DNA of 15,555 bases from an uncultured Spirochaetia bacterium (lineage in GTDB: Bacteria; Spirochaetota; CALGPD01). Location: NCBI GenBank assembly GCA_937960625.1, contig CALGPD010000511.1:1-15555 (forward strand). The letters run 5' to 3'. Position numbers and translations under genes: made by a program. Below are positions 7,659-14,809 of the stretch, piece after piece. Every line of letters begins with the position of its first letter. Positions within the stretch are counted from its first letter, which is position 1. The notes under the pieces are model-generated. The model was given only the letters and a program-made list of their open reading frames with translations. It did not search any database and was not told the origin of the DNA.

Positions 7659-7840
7659 GAATTTTTATTTTAGGTATAGACTTAAAATTCGATTTTGTAG
7701 AAAACCATAGAAATACAAATTAGAAGGAAAACATTCACCAATTTAGGGTATTGTTTGGATAAAATATAAAAAAAATAATTACCCGGGGTTTTAACTTAAA
7801 ATTAGTTTTCATTAGTGTTGGGTTTATATCGGGAACCGCA

Positions 7841-8146
7841 TTATTTACTTTTATCAATAAACGAAGGAATTTCAATTTCAATATCTTTTATTGCATAAAC
7901 CTGACAACTAAGACGCCAGCCCTGTTCTATCTGCTCTTGTGTCAGATGTTTTTTTTCAATGTCATTAACCTTTTTTATCCGTTTATCCTGCTCCGTAAGC
8001 AATCTAACTTTACATTTTCCGCAGCGGCCTTTGCCACCGCATTCATTATACACCATAACTCCATTCATAGCTAAATTATTAAACAATGTTACCGCCGAAC
8101 TAATTTCCATTTCTTTATCTAAACCCGATATTTTTGCCGTTGCCAT
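7841..8146 (-). CDS. [2Fe-2S] plant/NqrF-type ferredoxin
   Basis: A 101-residue electron carrier. The cluster ligands are Cys36, Cys42, Cys45 and Cys81 (NECGGKGRCGKCKV and GWRLSCQ), the spacing of plant-type [2Fe-2S] domains. The GGKGRCGKCKV context and the LTQEQIEQGWRLSCQ segment resemble the domain found in NqrF and at the N-terminus of corrinoid-protein reactivases (DUF4445) more than free photosynthetic ferredoxins. It stands alone here, without the FAD/NADH or ASKHA part, so its redox partner is unknown. The ATG has no ribosome binding site, but a promoter predicts transcription starting at the ATG itself. It is transcribed separately from rfaE1, 177 bases upstream. Confidence 0.88.
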   Translation of the reverse strand: MATAKISGLDKEMEISSAVTLFNNLAMNGVMVYNECGGKGRCGKCKVRLLTEQDKRIKKVNDIEKKHLTQEQIEQGWRLSCQVYAIKDIEIEIPSFIDKSK

Positions 8147-8152
8147 ATTATG

Positions 8153-8181
8153 ATTTTAGTAAAAAAATAATATTATGGCAA
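8153..8181 (-). promoter_or_regulatory. Promoter of the ferredoxin gene, predicted leaderless transcript
   Basis: TTGCCA (8176-8181) and TAAAAT (8153-8158) are spaced by exactly 17 bases on the minus strand. Seven bases past the -10 is 8146, the A of the ATG. This fits the absence of a ribosome binding site. Confidence 0.55.
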
Positions 8182-8323
8182 TATAAATTAATGCTAAAAC
8201 AGGAAGATTATTAGTAAAATATTCAAGTTTTTTTAAGTTTTTTAGATATTATGTTAATCAAATTTCAGGAAAGGCCGATTATTTTTATAAGAATAGCAGA
8301 CTGGGTAAGGAATTAATCCTATT

Positions 8324-9310
8324 TCACCCGCTTTTATTAGCGGATAACAATGCTTGTTTTAATTCATCAACTGACACAGAAACATTTCCTAATTTAGTAA
8401 CTTCAATACCGGCTGCAATATTGGAAATATACGCGGAATCATAAAAATTAATTTCCGCGCTAAAGCAAAGCGCCATTATGGAACAAACCAGATCACCGGC
8501 ACCGGTAACATCGTATACATCTTTGCTTACCGTTGGTATCTTTATTAACTCTTTGCCTTTTTCAAACAAAGCCATTCCGTCTTCGCCAAGAGTAACGAGT
8601 AAATACTCAGGATTTAATTTATCAATGATACTCATTCCCGCTCTTTTTAATGTATCATCATCAATTATTTCCATACCTGATATTTTTTCAGCCTCTTTTT
8701 TATTCGGGGTTAATAGAGTTGCGTTTTTATAAAAAGGCGCATTTTCAGGAATTGGGTCAATAACAACGGGCCTGGATGAAACAAGGCATCTTTCAATAAT
8801 AAAAGGAACGAGTTCCATATTTAGCATGCCTTTTCCATAATCAGAAATCACTACAGCATCAAAAGTAGGGATTAAGTCGTATAGTATTTTTATGATTTCA
8901 CTTCTCAAATAAGCATCAATTGGTTTTCTAATTTCCCTGTCCAATCTAACGATTTGCTGATGACCAGCTAGTATTCTCGTTTTCACGGTTGTAGGCCTGT
9001 CAACGAGTTTATAAATAAAAGACGTTGTTATTTGTTTTTCTTCCGCAAGAACGTAAAATTCTTTTGCCTCGATGTCTTCTCCGGTAACTGAAACCAAAGA
9101 AGATTTTGCTCCTAGAGTGATAATATTTGAAGCAACATTAGCAGCACCGCCTAATCTATAGCTTATATCTTTTTGTTCAATTACAGGAACAGGCGCCTCA
9201 GGGGAAATTCTCGTTGCATTTCCTGAGATGTATTTATCCAGCATTGAATCGCCGATAACTAAAACGTTTTTATTATTAAACTTGTCTATTTCTTCAGCAT
9301 ATTCTTTCAT
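8324..9310 (-). CDS. rfaE1: D-glycero-beta-D-manno-heptose-7-phosphate kinase
   Basis: PfkB-family kinase that phosphorylates heptose 7-phosphate at C1, an early step of ADP-heptose synthesis for the LPS inner core. Visible motifs are VLVIGDSMLDKY near the N-terminus, RISPEAPVPV and GGAANVASNI (sugar binding), RPTTVKTRI and RLDRE, ISDYGKGML, LTPNKKEAE, LVTLGEDG, and DVTGAGD with the catalytic Asp near residue 273. The length, about 328 residues, matches the kinase domain alone; the nucleotidyltransferase half of bifunctional HldE is absent and must be encoded elsewhere. A GTG at 9319 could add three residues; the ATG at 9310 is preferred for its weak GGT site. It implies a heptose-containing LPS, or else use of ADP-heptose for glycosylation. 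Confidence 0.88.
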   Translation of the reverse strand: MKEYAEEIDKFNNKNVLVIGDSMLDKYISGNATRISPEAPVPVIEQKDISYRLGGAANVASNIITLGAKSSLVSVTGEDIEAKEFYVLAEEKQITTSFIYKLVDRPTTVKTRILAGHQQIVRLDREIRKPIDAYLRSEIIKILYDLIPTFDAVVISDYGKGMLNMELVPFIIERCLVSSRPVVIDPIPENAPFYKNATLLTPNKKEAEKISGMEIIDDDTLKRAGMSIIDKLNPEYLLVTLGEDGMALFEKGKELIKIPTVSKDVYDVTGAGDLVCSIMALCFSAEINFYDSAYISNIAAGIEVTKLGNVSVSVDELKQALLSANKSG

Positions 9311-9386
9311 AATTACCACTATATATAAATAATATCTAAAGTAAAGCAGTTATTTTTTTTCTTCGAAATTTTATAAACTGAAATAT

Positions 9387-10241
9387 TTAATCTGATAGCT
9401 TTAAATTCGGAATTATTGTTAAAATCCATGCCCGGACATAATTATTGGTTAGATTTATATATATTGATTGAGCGGAGTAACGTGAATAATACCTTCCTGA
9501 TGCAATACCGACTAAATAATATTTTCCATGCAACTTTATCCATACCCCACTGCCGCTGTCTCCTTTGGCTAAAGAACCTTCTAATGGTAAAGGTTTAGAA
9601 CACGAATTACAGTTTATTCTCTTTTTATTAAAATATAATATTTTATTTAATGAATTACCTTTTCCGCAAGGATCATCAAAATCAGTTACAAACATATTAA
9701 ATCTAAATTTTGAAATATAATCAACTATATTTTGATACCCTCTAAAAGTTCCGTGAGAAAGAATTTCCCTTTTTTCAACTCCGGTACTACTTTTCCCCTG
9801 GCCAACGCCATAAATAATAGTGCCTTTGGTAATTTTAATTTTACTGATAACAGCGGGGTTAATTTGTTTTATACCCTTTCCCTTTATACGCAAAATCGCT
9901 ACATCATTGCCTAGTTTTTTCCGTTGCTTTAAATTGTATCCTGGAAATAAATACACGTAATCTATAATATATTTAACTCTATTATATAAAACAGTCATAT
10001 TTGCGGGGCCGTGGCTGCTGACAATATGCCCTGCTGTTACAATATAGTTTTTATGTATCAAAACGCCCGAACCAGATATTTTTACGTTAGGCCTTGTAAT
10101 TATTAAACCGGGTTTAAAATGTTTTAATTTAGCATATTTTATATAAGCTTTATGTTTAACATCGTGTCTAATATTTATAGGCGATATAGGGGTAGAAAGT
10201 ATAAAAAAAAGAAAAGGAATAATAAAGTATTTAAAACGCAT
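9387..10241 (-). CDS. Secreted trypsin-like (S1) serine protease
   Basis: An exported chymotrypsin-fold protease. The N-terminus MRFKYFIIPFLFFILSTPIS is a Sec signal peptide with no lipobox, so the mature protein should be periplasmic or secreted. Counted from the GTG at 10250, the triad is His75 (VTAGHIV), Asp116 (LGNDVAILRI) and Ser232 (AKGDSGSGVWI), all intact, with the usual GIASG strand behind the Ser. Three Cys (195, 214, 217) lie in a loop before the active Ser. The mature part has no PDZ domain, unlike DegP/HtrA. The ATG at 10241 is preferred over the GTG because a weak GAG lies eight bases ahead of it. It starts about 27 bases after the stop of the charged protein at 10269 and is probably cotranscribed with it. 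Its substrate is unknown. Confidence 0.85.
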   Translation of the reverse strand: MRFKYFIIPFLFFILSTPISPINIRHDVKHKAYIKYAKLKHFKPGLIITRPNVKISGSGVLIHKNYIVTAGHIVSSHGPANMTVLYNRVKYIIDYVYLFPGYNLKQRKKLGNDVAILRIKGKGIKQINPAVISKIKITKGTIIYGVGQGKSSTGVEKREILSHGTFRGYQNIVDYISKFRFNMFVTDFDDPCGKGNSLNKILYFNKKRINCNSCSKPLPLEGSLAKGDSGSGVWIKLHGKYYLVGIASGRYYSRYSAQSIYINLTNNYVRAWILTIIPNLKLSD

Positions 10242-10268
10242 AAATTGCACTCATGAAAAATAATATAA

Positions 10269-10835
10269 CTAATGCAGGCCTAAATCCGATTTATCAATTA
10301 CACCGGATTTAACAGCTATATCAAGCATTTCGTTTACCCGTTGTTTTTCTTCATCAGAAACATCCTGTTCTTTTTCTTTATTTTGGGTTTGATTTTCAGG
10401 GTTTATAATAATATCGCCTTTTTTTTGTTTCTCTTTCACGGCCTTAGTAAAGGCGTTTTTCAACAAGTCCTTGGTTTTAGCAGACAGCTTTTTCACTGAA
10501 GAAAGACGCGTTATGTTAATTTCATCCCTTGCCTGTTTAATTTTATCAATTTCAATACTTTCATCAGAAACAGGATTTATTTCATCATTATTATACTCTT
10601 TATCCTTACGGGATTTCTCAAAATCATCAAGCCGTTGATTTATAGTTTGTTTCAGCTCTTTGTTTTCCACACCGCGTTCTCTTAAATGTTTAACCATAGC
10701 GCCTAACATTACTATCTCTGCATCGTCCCACAATTTTTTACTTATTTTGGGTGAAAACTTTTGTTCGGGGTTTGATACCAAAGACAATAATTTAACAACG
10801 TCAAATTTATCCTGTTTTTTCTCTTTTTCAGACAT
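10269..10835 (-). CDS. Charged cytoplasmic protein of unknown function
   Basis: I do not recognise this 188-residue protein. It is highly charged, mostly helical, with no signal peptide. Residues 30-75 (LWDDAEIVMLGAMVKHLRER) look like a folded helical core and 76-165 like a Lys/Glu-rich coiled or disordered stretch. The C-terminal 25 residues (RVNEMLDIAVKSGVIDKSDL) form another amphipathic helix. The ATG lacks a clear ribosome binding site. It precedes the protease by 18 bases after its stop (27 to the preferred protease ATG), so the two are likely one operon, diverging from the lipoprotein operon. Cytoplasmic location makes direct contact with the exported protease unlikely. Confidence 0.7.
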   Translation of the reverse strand: MSEKEKKQDKFDVVKLLSLVSNPEQKFSPKISKKLWDDAEIVMLGAMVKHLRERGVENKELKQTINQRLDDFEKSRKDKEYNNDEINPVSDESIEIDKIKQARDEINITRLSSVKKLSAKTKDLLKNAFTKAVKEKQKKGDIIINPENQTQNKEKEQDVSDEEKQRVNEMLDIAVKSGVIDKSDLGLH

Positions 10836-10892
10836 ATAAAAAATTTAATCGGATTTTATAATATTTTCCACAAAAATTATTTTTATTTTTAA

Positions 10893-10920
10893 TTGGAAAA
10901 CCGGTTTAAAGTGATATAAT
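10893..10920 (+). promoter_or_regulatory. Extended -10 promoter of the lipoprotein operon
   Basis: TTGGAA (10893-10898), a 16-base spacer and a perfect TATAAT (10915-10920) preceded by TGA, an extended -10. The predicted start is near 10927. The spacer holds the 10-base perfect palindrome AAACCGGTTT (10898-10907), which could be an operator. Confidence 0.7.
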
Positions 10921-10945
10921 TATAAACAGTATCCGAGGTAAATAA

Positions 10946-11497
10946 ATGGCATTAAAAAATAAAATTACCATAACTTTATTCGTTTTTATTCTCGCATGCG
11001 GAAACCAACCTGTTAAACAAAACGTATTCCCGAAACAAATAACTATCTATTCGGTAGACAAAGGAAAAGACTTAATTCAAGCTAAAAATAAAGCATTATC
11101 TTTTCTATCAGACATGCGGGCAGGATACCATTTTAATATTCAAGATAAAGATATTAATGTTTACGTAAAAGAAGTTGAAATTAACTTCATCGTTGGTTCG
11201 CGCATTTTTGAAATTAAAAACTTTAATAATGAAGCCGTATATTTTTGCAAAATGACACTCAATATCCCGGGCAATGAATATAGCAGTATTTTAAAAATCA
11301 CTAAAAAATTCGCTTTGGATGATTATTTTGTTTCCAAAAAAAAATTTATGACAACGTTTATCAAATCCGTTTTAATTAAAAAATTCACTAAAAAAAACAA
11401 CGTAAAAGGCATTATCTATATTACGGGCATTTCCGGTATAAGCAAAAACGGGCTTAATAAAAACCTCGAAATCAATTTTACTGTGCTTTATAAATAG
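10946..11497 (+). CDS. Lipoprotein, paralogue of the next gene
   Basis: The N-terminus ALKNKITITLFVFILACG is a lipoprotein signal with Cys18 as the lipidated residue. The mature 166 residues have alternating strands and helices. The core ITIYSVDKGKDLIQAKNKAL followed by GYHFNIQDKDI aligns with VEIYSIGIGSDRDQALLSAT and GVKFSIKDGKL of the next gene, so the two are diverged tandem paralogues. The pattern of an Ala-rich helix that follows a strand recalls LPP20/FlgT-type envelope domains, but I cannot confirm that. GAGG seven bases upstream supports the ATG. It leads a plus-strand operon, 15 bases ahead of its paralogue. Location is an envelope membrane, probably the outer one; its function is unknown. 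Confidence 0.8.
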   Translation: MALKNKITITLFVFILACGNQPVKQNVFPKQITIYSVDKGKDLIQAKNKALSFLSDMRAGYHFNIQDKDINVYVKEVEINFIVGSRIFEIKNFNNEAVYFCKMTLNIPGNEYSSILKITKKFALDDYFVSKKKFMTTFIKSVLIKKFTKKNNVKGIIYITGISGISKNGLNKNLEINFTVLYK

Positions 11498-11512
11498 AGA
11501 AAAGGGATTACA

Positions 11513-12103
11513 ATGAAAGTTTTAGCTATTGTTTTTTTATTTACAATAATAACAGCATGTTCAAAAAAAAACGGTAATACACATAACTCAAATCAAGACA
11601 CAAACATGTTTAAGCAAAACGTTATAGTGAAAAGCCTTGAACACGATAAAAAAGTTGAAATTTATTCTATAGGAATAGGTTCAGACAGAGATCAGGCTTT
11701 GTTATCCGCAACGGGTTTTCTAGCTGAACAAATAGCCGGAGTAAAATTTTCAATTAAAGATGGTAAATTAACATTAAAAACGCCCGCAACTTTAATTTCC
11801 GGCGCTTTGCCGTTATATTATAGAGAAATAAATGACGGCAGAATTTTATGTATAATGAAATATAAAAGATTAATTTCTGCTAAAAGCTTAAACGGGAAAT
11901 ATATAGAAAAAAATGTTACGGTCACTTTAAATAAAATTATAAATCAAAGAACCGAGTTATATGAATCTATATTTAAATCAATTTTAAGCGAAAACACAAA
12001 TAAAACAATTTCAGGCTTTATTATTATACGCGAAATTTCAAAAATTCCGGAGAAACTTAATTTAAAGAATAAAATTGATATAAAATTCAATATATATTTT
12101 TAA
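11513..12103 (+). CDS. Lipoprotein, paralogue of the preceding gene
   Basis: MKVLAIVFLFTIITACSKK is a lipoprotein signal with Cys16 lipidated. A polar linker (about 17-40, rich in Asn and Lys) tethers a domain of about 150 residues. That domain repeats the pattern of the preceding gene: strand (VEIYSIG), Ala-rich helix (DQALLSATGFLAEQIAG), strand (VKFSIKDG), and C-terminal strands ending in KIDIKFNIYF where the paralogue has NLEINFTVLY. AAGGG seven bases upstream supports the ATG. The 15-base gap means cotranscription and probably a related or heteromeric role. The mlaC-like gene follows 71 bases downstream. The function is not known. Confidence 0.8.
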   Translation: MKVLAIVFLFTIITACSKKNGNTHNSNQDTNMFKQNVIVKSLEHDKKVEIYSIGIGSDRDQALLSATGFLAEQIAGVKFSIKDGKLTLKTPATLISGALPLYYREINDGRILCIMKYKRLISAKSLNGKYIEKNVTVTLNKIINQRTELYESIFKSILSENTNKTISGFIIIREISKIPEKLNLKNKIDIKFNIYF

Positions 12104-12108
12104 TTTTT

Positions 12109-12137
12109 TTGGGATTTCATGTATTCTAGTGTTAATA
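12109..12137 (+). promoter_or_regulatory. Possible internal promoter for mlaC
   Basis: TTGGGA (12109-12114) and TTAATA (12132-12137) are spaced by 17 bases. They are moderate matches at best. mlaC may equally be read from the lipoprotein promoter. Confidence 0.28.
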
Positions 12138-12174
12138 AATTTCATGAATGCTTATTCATCACAAGGAGATAGTT

Positions 12175-12849
12175 ATGAAAAAAAATCTGATTAAAGCATT
12201 AATCATAATTTTTCTATTAAGTTTTGCCATTAGTGCATTCACACAATCACGGCAAGCCATGATTACTGTTAAAAAAGTTTTATGGGCATTGAAAAGATAT
12301 AAACACGATTCAAGAGTACCAAGCCAAATTGCAATGAATAAGAAAATCAAAGCTTATTGTAATTACGTGTTTAATATCAAATATATGGGCAGGCAGGCAA
12401 TTGCTGACAACTGGTCAAAACTTAATTACAGGCAAAAACGGGAATATGACAGCCTGCTTTTTAGGATTGTTAATAAAATTGTATATAAAGATGCTTCAAG
12501 GCAATTAAACGACATGCGCCTTACTTATAGAGGTGTCAGACGTATTTCATCAGGGCTTTATAAAGTTCTCGTTGATATTTATATTATTTCTGAAAAAATG
12601 GATATTAAAGCTGAATATATATTAAAACAGTACGGAAGATTTTACCGTGTTATTGATATATATTTTGACGGAGAATCTCTTGTTCAGGACTATAGAGTTG
12701 AATTCAACAGAATCATACGAAACCACGGAGTTGAGGGAAACAGGAACAGTTTATTAAACCGTATGAGGAGAACTTTACGTAAAAACGTAATTGATGATGC
12801 AAGAAAGAAAAAACGCCAAAAAAAGAAACAGCAAATGAAAAGAAGATAA
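12175..12849 (+). CDS. mlaC: MlaC/Ttg2D-family periplasmic phospholipid carrier
   Basis: Soluble periplasmic carrier that moves phospholipids between the outer membrane and the inner-membrane MlaFEDB transporter. The signal peptide is MKKNLIKALIIIFLLSFAIS followed by AFTQ. The mature part follows the MlaC order: helix with NYVFNIKYMGRQAIADNWSK, the YRQKREYDSLLFRIVNKIVY helix, strands with YKVLVDIYIISE and YILKQYGRFYRVIDIYFDGE, then the hallmark SLVQDYRVEFNRIIRNHGVE. The last 25 residues are a very basic Lys/Arg tail, unusual for this family. The ATG at 12175 is fixed by AAGGAGA just upstream; an upstream in-frame ATG at 12148 lacks a site. No other mla gene is in view. It is last in a plus-strand run with two lipoproteins and is closed by an intrinsic terminator. 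Confidence 0.82.
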   Translation: MKKNLIKALIIIFLLSFAISAFTQSRQAMITVKKVLWALKRYKHDSRVPSQIAMNKKIKAYCNYVFNIKYMGRQAIADNWSKLNYRQKREYDSLLFRIVNKIVYKDASRQLNDMRLTYRGVRRISSGLYKVLVDIYIISEKMDIKAEYILKQYGRFYRVIDIYFDGESLVQDYRVEFNRIIRNHGVEGNRNSLLNRMRRTLRKNVIDDARKKKRQKKKQQMKRR

Positions 12850-12853
12850 ATAT

Positions 12854-12884
12854 AAAAGCCCTTTAATTTAAAGGGCTTTTTTTT
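12854..12884. terminator. Bidirectional intrinsic terminator between mlaC and the phasin-like gene
   Basis: AAAAGCCCTTT (12854-12864) pairs perfectly with AAAGGGCTTTT (12870-12880) around a 5-base loop. It is followed by a T-run on the plus strand, and by TTTTATATTT when read leftward. It separates two converging genes and probably serves both. Confidence 0.9.
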
Positions 12885-12912
12885 ATTCAAAACGCATTGC
12901 TATGCATTATTA

Positions 12913-13551
12913 TTACGCATTATTATTTTGATTAGGCCCAGGCTTAGGTTTTGGTGTAGTTGTTGGTTTATTCGTTGTTGTATTACCCGGCTTTTTCGTT
13001 GTTGTGCTTGTTGTTTTCTTTGGTTGCGTTGTTGTAGTCTTTTTAGGCGCTGTTTTCGTGGTTTTCTTAGGTGCAGTTGTAGTTGTTTTTTTCGCGCTTT
13101 TTGAATCTTGTTTGTACAAATCTTTAATCTGTTTAAAAGTATCTATATAAACTTTTGTCTGTTCATTTAAAGTTTCAATTGCGTCTTCAAATTGTGTGTA
13201 AACGTCTTTCATTTGTTTAAACGCATCGGTTGTAAGTTCAACGCTTTTAGCGTCTTTAATTTTTTTAGAAATATCATTTTTATACAAATCTTTAATTTTT
13301 TTCATTGCTTCAGAAAAAATCTTATTTTGTTTATTTATTTTCTTCACGTTATCTTTGTATTTGTCAAACAAAACGTTCATAACGTTATAAACGTTTTCAG
13401 TTACATCGAACTTATTGGTTTCAATGCTTTTCAACATTTCTTCGACATTGTCTGCAATACTTTTAATTTCAACTACTAAATTATTTTCTTGAGTAAAAGA
13501 CCGAAATAAATCGATATACTCTTCCAATTGCTTTTGGAACTTTTTTCCCAT
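12913..13551 (-). CDS. Phasin-like helical protein with Lys/Thr-rich repeat tail
   Basis: A cytoplasmic 212-residue protein in two parts. Residues 1-153 are amphipathic helices with related segments (MKKIKDLYKND, FKQMKDVYTQF, FKQIKDLYKQD), much like phasins that coat polyester granules or like small coiled-coil scaffolds. From there to the end is a basic tail: four 8-residue units of the form KKTTTTAP (encoded at 12997-13092), then a Thr/Pro/Lys stretch that ends in NNNA. The layout parallels PhaF/AlgP-type proteins with histone-H1-like AAKP tails that bind DNA, but here with Thr in place of Ala. The ATG at 13551 has AAGGAG seven bases upstream; a frame from 13572 would start upstream of that site. 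It has a promoter with TTGACA and shares a terminator with mlaC. The phasin assignment is tentative. Confidence 0.65.
   Translation of the reverse strand: MGKKFQKQLEEYIDLFRSFTQENNLVVEIKSIADNVEEMLKSIETNKFDVTENVYNVMNVLFDKYKDNVKKINKQNKIFSEAMKKIKDLYKNDISKKIKDAKSVELTTDAFKQMKDVYTQFEDAIETLNEQTKVYIDTFKQIKDLYKQDSKSAKKTTTTAPKKTTKTAPKKTTTTQPKKTTSTTTKKPGNTTTNKPTTTPKPKPGPNQNNNA
12997..13092 (-). repeat. Four 24-base tandem units encoding KKTTTTAP-type octads
   Basis: The encoded units read KKTTTTAP, KKTTKTAP, KKTTTTQP and KKTTSTTT. Codons vary between units, so the repeat is clearer in protein than in DNA, which suggests an old duplication under selection for composition. Confidence 0.75.
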
Positions 13552-13589
13552 GATTATCTCCTTTGATTCCACTGGTTAATATTAAAGTC

Positions 13590-13617
13590 ATTTTAATTTG
13601 AAATAATATTATGTCAA
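13590..13617 (-). promoter_or_regulatory. Promoter of the phasin-like gene
   Basis: TTGACA (13612-13617) and TAAAAT (13590-13595) are spaced by 16 bases on the minus strand, with a predicted start near 13583 and a leader of about 32 bases ending in AAAGGAGATAATC. The -35 lies inside one arm of an 11-base inverted repeat. Confidence 0.65.
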
Positions 13618-13643
13618 CTCATTTTAACATAATTGACATAATA
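13607..13643. repeat. Perfect 11-base inverted repeat over the promoter, candidate operator
   Basis: TATTATGTCAA (13607-13617) and TTGACATAATA (13633-13643) are exact reverse complements, 15 bases apart. The left arm contains the -35 of the phasin-like gene. The 26-base centre spacing puts both arms on similar faces of the helix (about 2.5 turns), as for a dimeric or looping regulator. Confidence 0.55.
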
Positions 13644-13723
13644 AATATTATTATTTGGAGAAGTTTTTGTAATTTTTTTTGCCATAAATATATAATGATT
13701 AATTATAATAGAGTTTTTTAAAT

Positions 13724-14614
13724 CTAACCTGGAAGTTTCTTAAATCCCGCGGCGGATAAAATATCAGGGATTTTTTCCTCAAAATTAATTGCCATAACGT
13801 GGATGCCGGGGGCAAATTCTTTAATTTCAGCTATTAAATCCGCGGCTATTTTTATGCCGTCCTGAATAGGGTCAGGAGATTTTTCCATAAGCTCTATTAA
13901 AGGCTCAGGCACATCTATACCCGGAACGTTTTTATTCATAAACCTTGCCATGCGCGCGGATTTTAAAGGCAAAATACCCGCAAGTATTTTAGCGCCGAGA
14001 TACTCTGTTTTATCCACAAACTCTTTATAGTGTTCTGCTGAATAAACAGCCTGTGTTTGAAAAAACTTAGCCCCGGCCTTAACTTTTTTTTCCATAGTCA
14101 TTATCTGCAGTTCCATGGGAATATATCCCGGGTTACAAACAGCGCCTAAATACAAATCCGTTTCCCTGTTCAAAGTGTGCCCGTTTAAATCCTTGCCATT
14201 GTTCATTGTATCAATACATTCAAGCAAACCGATTGTATCAAGGTCATAAACGGGTTTGGCTTCTTTATGGTCACCTAATAAGGGCAAATCACCGGATAAT
14301 GCTATCACGTTTTTTATATCAAATTCCCGGGTAGCGAGTAAATCACTTTGCAAAGCAAGACGGTTTCTATCCCTAACTGTTAATTGATAAACTGTTTCTA
14401 TACCGCGTTTTTCTAAAAGCGCGCAAAGAGCAAGAGATGAATATCTAACTACAGCGCGTTGATTATCCGTTATATTTACAGCGTGAACCCAGTCTTTAAT
14501 TAAACCGGCTTTTTCATAAACACCGCTAACATCCGTGCCTTTAGGCGGGAATATTTCCGCTGTTATTGCAAACTCGCCGTTTTCTAACCGTTGTTTTAAA
14601 GTTTTAGTTTCCAT
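13724..14614 (-). CDS. metF: 5,10-methylenetetrahydrofolate reductase
   Basis: FAD enzyme that reduces methylene-THF to methyl-THF for methionine synthesis or, in acetogens, for the Wood-Ljungdahl pathway. It is a TIM barrel of 296 residues, the usual length. The catalytic Glu20 is in ITAEIFPPKG, the folate/flavin Asp109 in IALSGDLP, the flavin-contact motif TVRDRNRLALQSDLL at 79-93, and Gln186/188 in FFQTQAVYS; NPGYIP and GILPLKSARMARFMNKNVPG follow. The ATG lacks a strong ribosome binding site. No MetV or CooC gene flanks it, so a methionine role is the simpler reading. It is a single gene between the phasin-like gene and a WD40-SH3 gene. Codons look slightly richer in G and C than those of the left half of the window. 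Confidence 0.9.
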   Translation of the reverse strand: METKTLKQRLENGEFAITAEIFPPKGTDVSGVYEKAGLIKDWVHAVNITDNQRAVVRYSSLALCALLEKRGIETVYQLTVRDRNRLALQSDLLATREFDIKNVIALSGDLPLLGDHKEAKPVYDLDTIGLLECIDTMNNGKDLNGHTLNRETDLYLGAVCNPGYIPMELQIMTMEKKVKAGAKFFQTQAVYSAEHYKEFVDKTEYLGAKILAGILPLKSARMARFMNKNVPGIDVPEPLIELMEKSPDPIQDGIKIAADLIAEIKEFAPGIHVMAINFEEKIPDILSAAGFKKLPG

Positions 14615-14758
14615 AATCGTTATAAGTTATTCAAAAATGCCCTTATTGGCAATCAACTCTTTTATATACATAGTAATAATTCAAACCGTAGCTTGAACGC
14701 TTGTTAAAGTAAAATATAGCCTGCAATTATTTACCTAATCGTATAAATCATGGTCCGT

Positions 14759-14790
14759 ACGAGAAGCATATGCAACGAAGCAGTCTCGTT
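14759..14790. repeat. Nested inverted repeat, possible dispersed-repeat remnant
   Basis: ACGAGA (14759-14764) pairs with TCTCGT (14784-14789), the palindrome GCATATGC lies at 14766-14773, and AACGA (14774-14778) pairs with TCGTT (14786-14790). The core ACGAAGCAGTCTCGTT recalls the GCGAAGCAATCTCGT end of dispersed intergenic repeats seen in several bacteria. There is no T-run, so it is not an ordinary terminator. Confidence 0.4.
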
Positions 14791-14809
14791 CCAAGCAAAC
14801 AAAACGGCT

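Noticed and set aside
8308..8320. AGGA-ATTAA-TCCT hairpin after rfaE1 as a terminator
   Set aside because: Four-base stem and no T-run.
12144..12159. Hairpin ATGAAT-GCTT-ATTCAT before the mlaC ribosome binding site
   Set aside because: Only 6 weak base pairs; not stable enough to call a riboswitch or thermosensor.
13633..13660. Plus-strand promoter from TTGACA at 13633
   Set aside because: No -10 box at 16-18 bases and no gene downstream on that strand.
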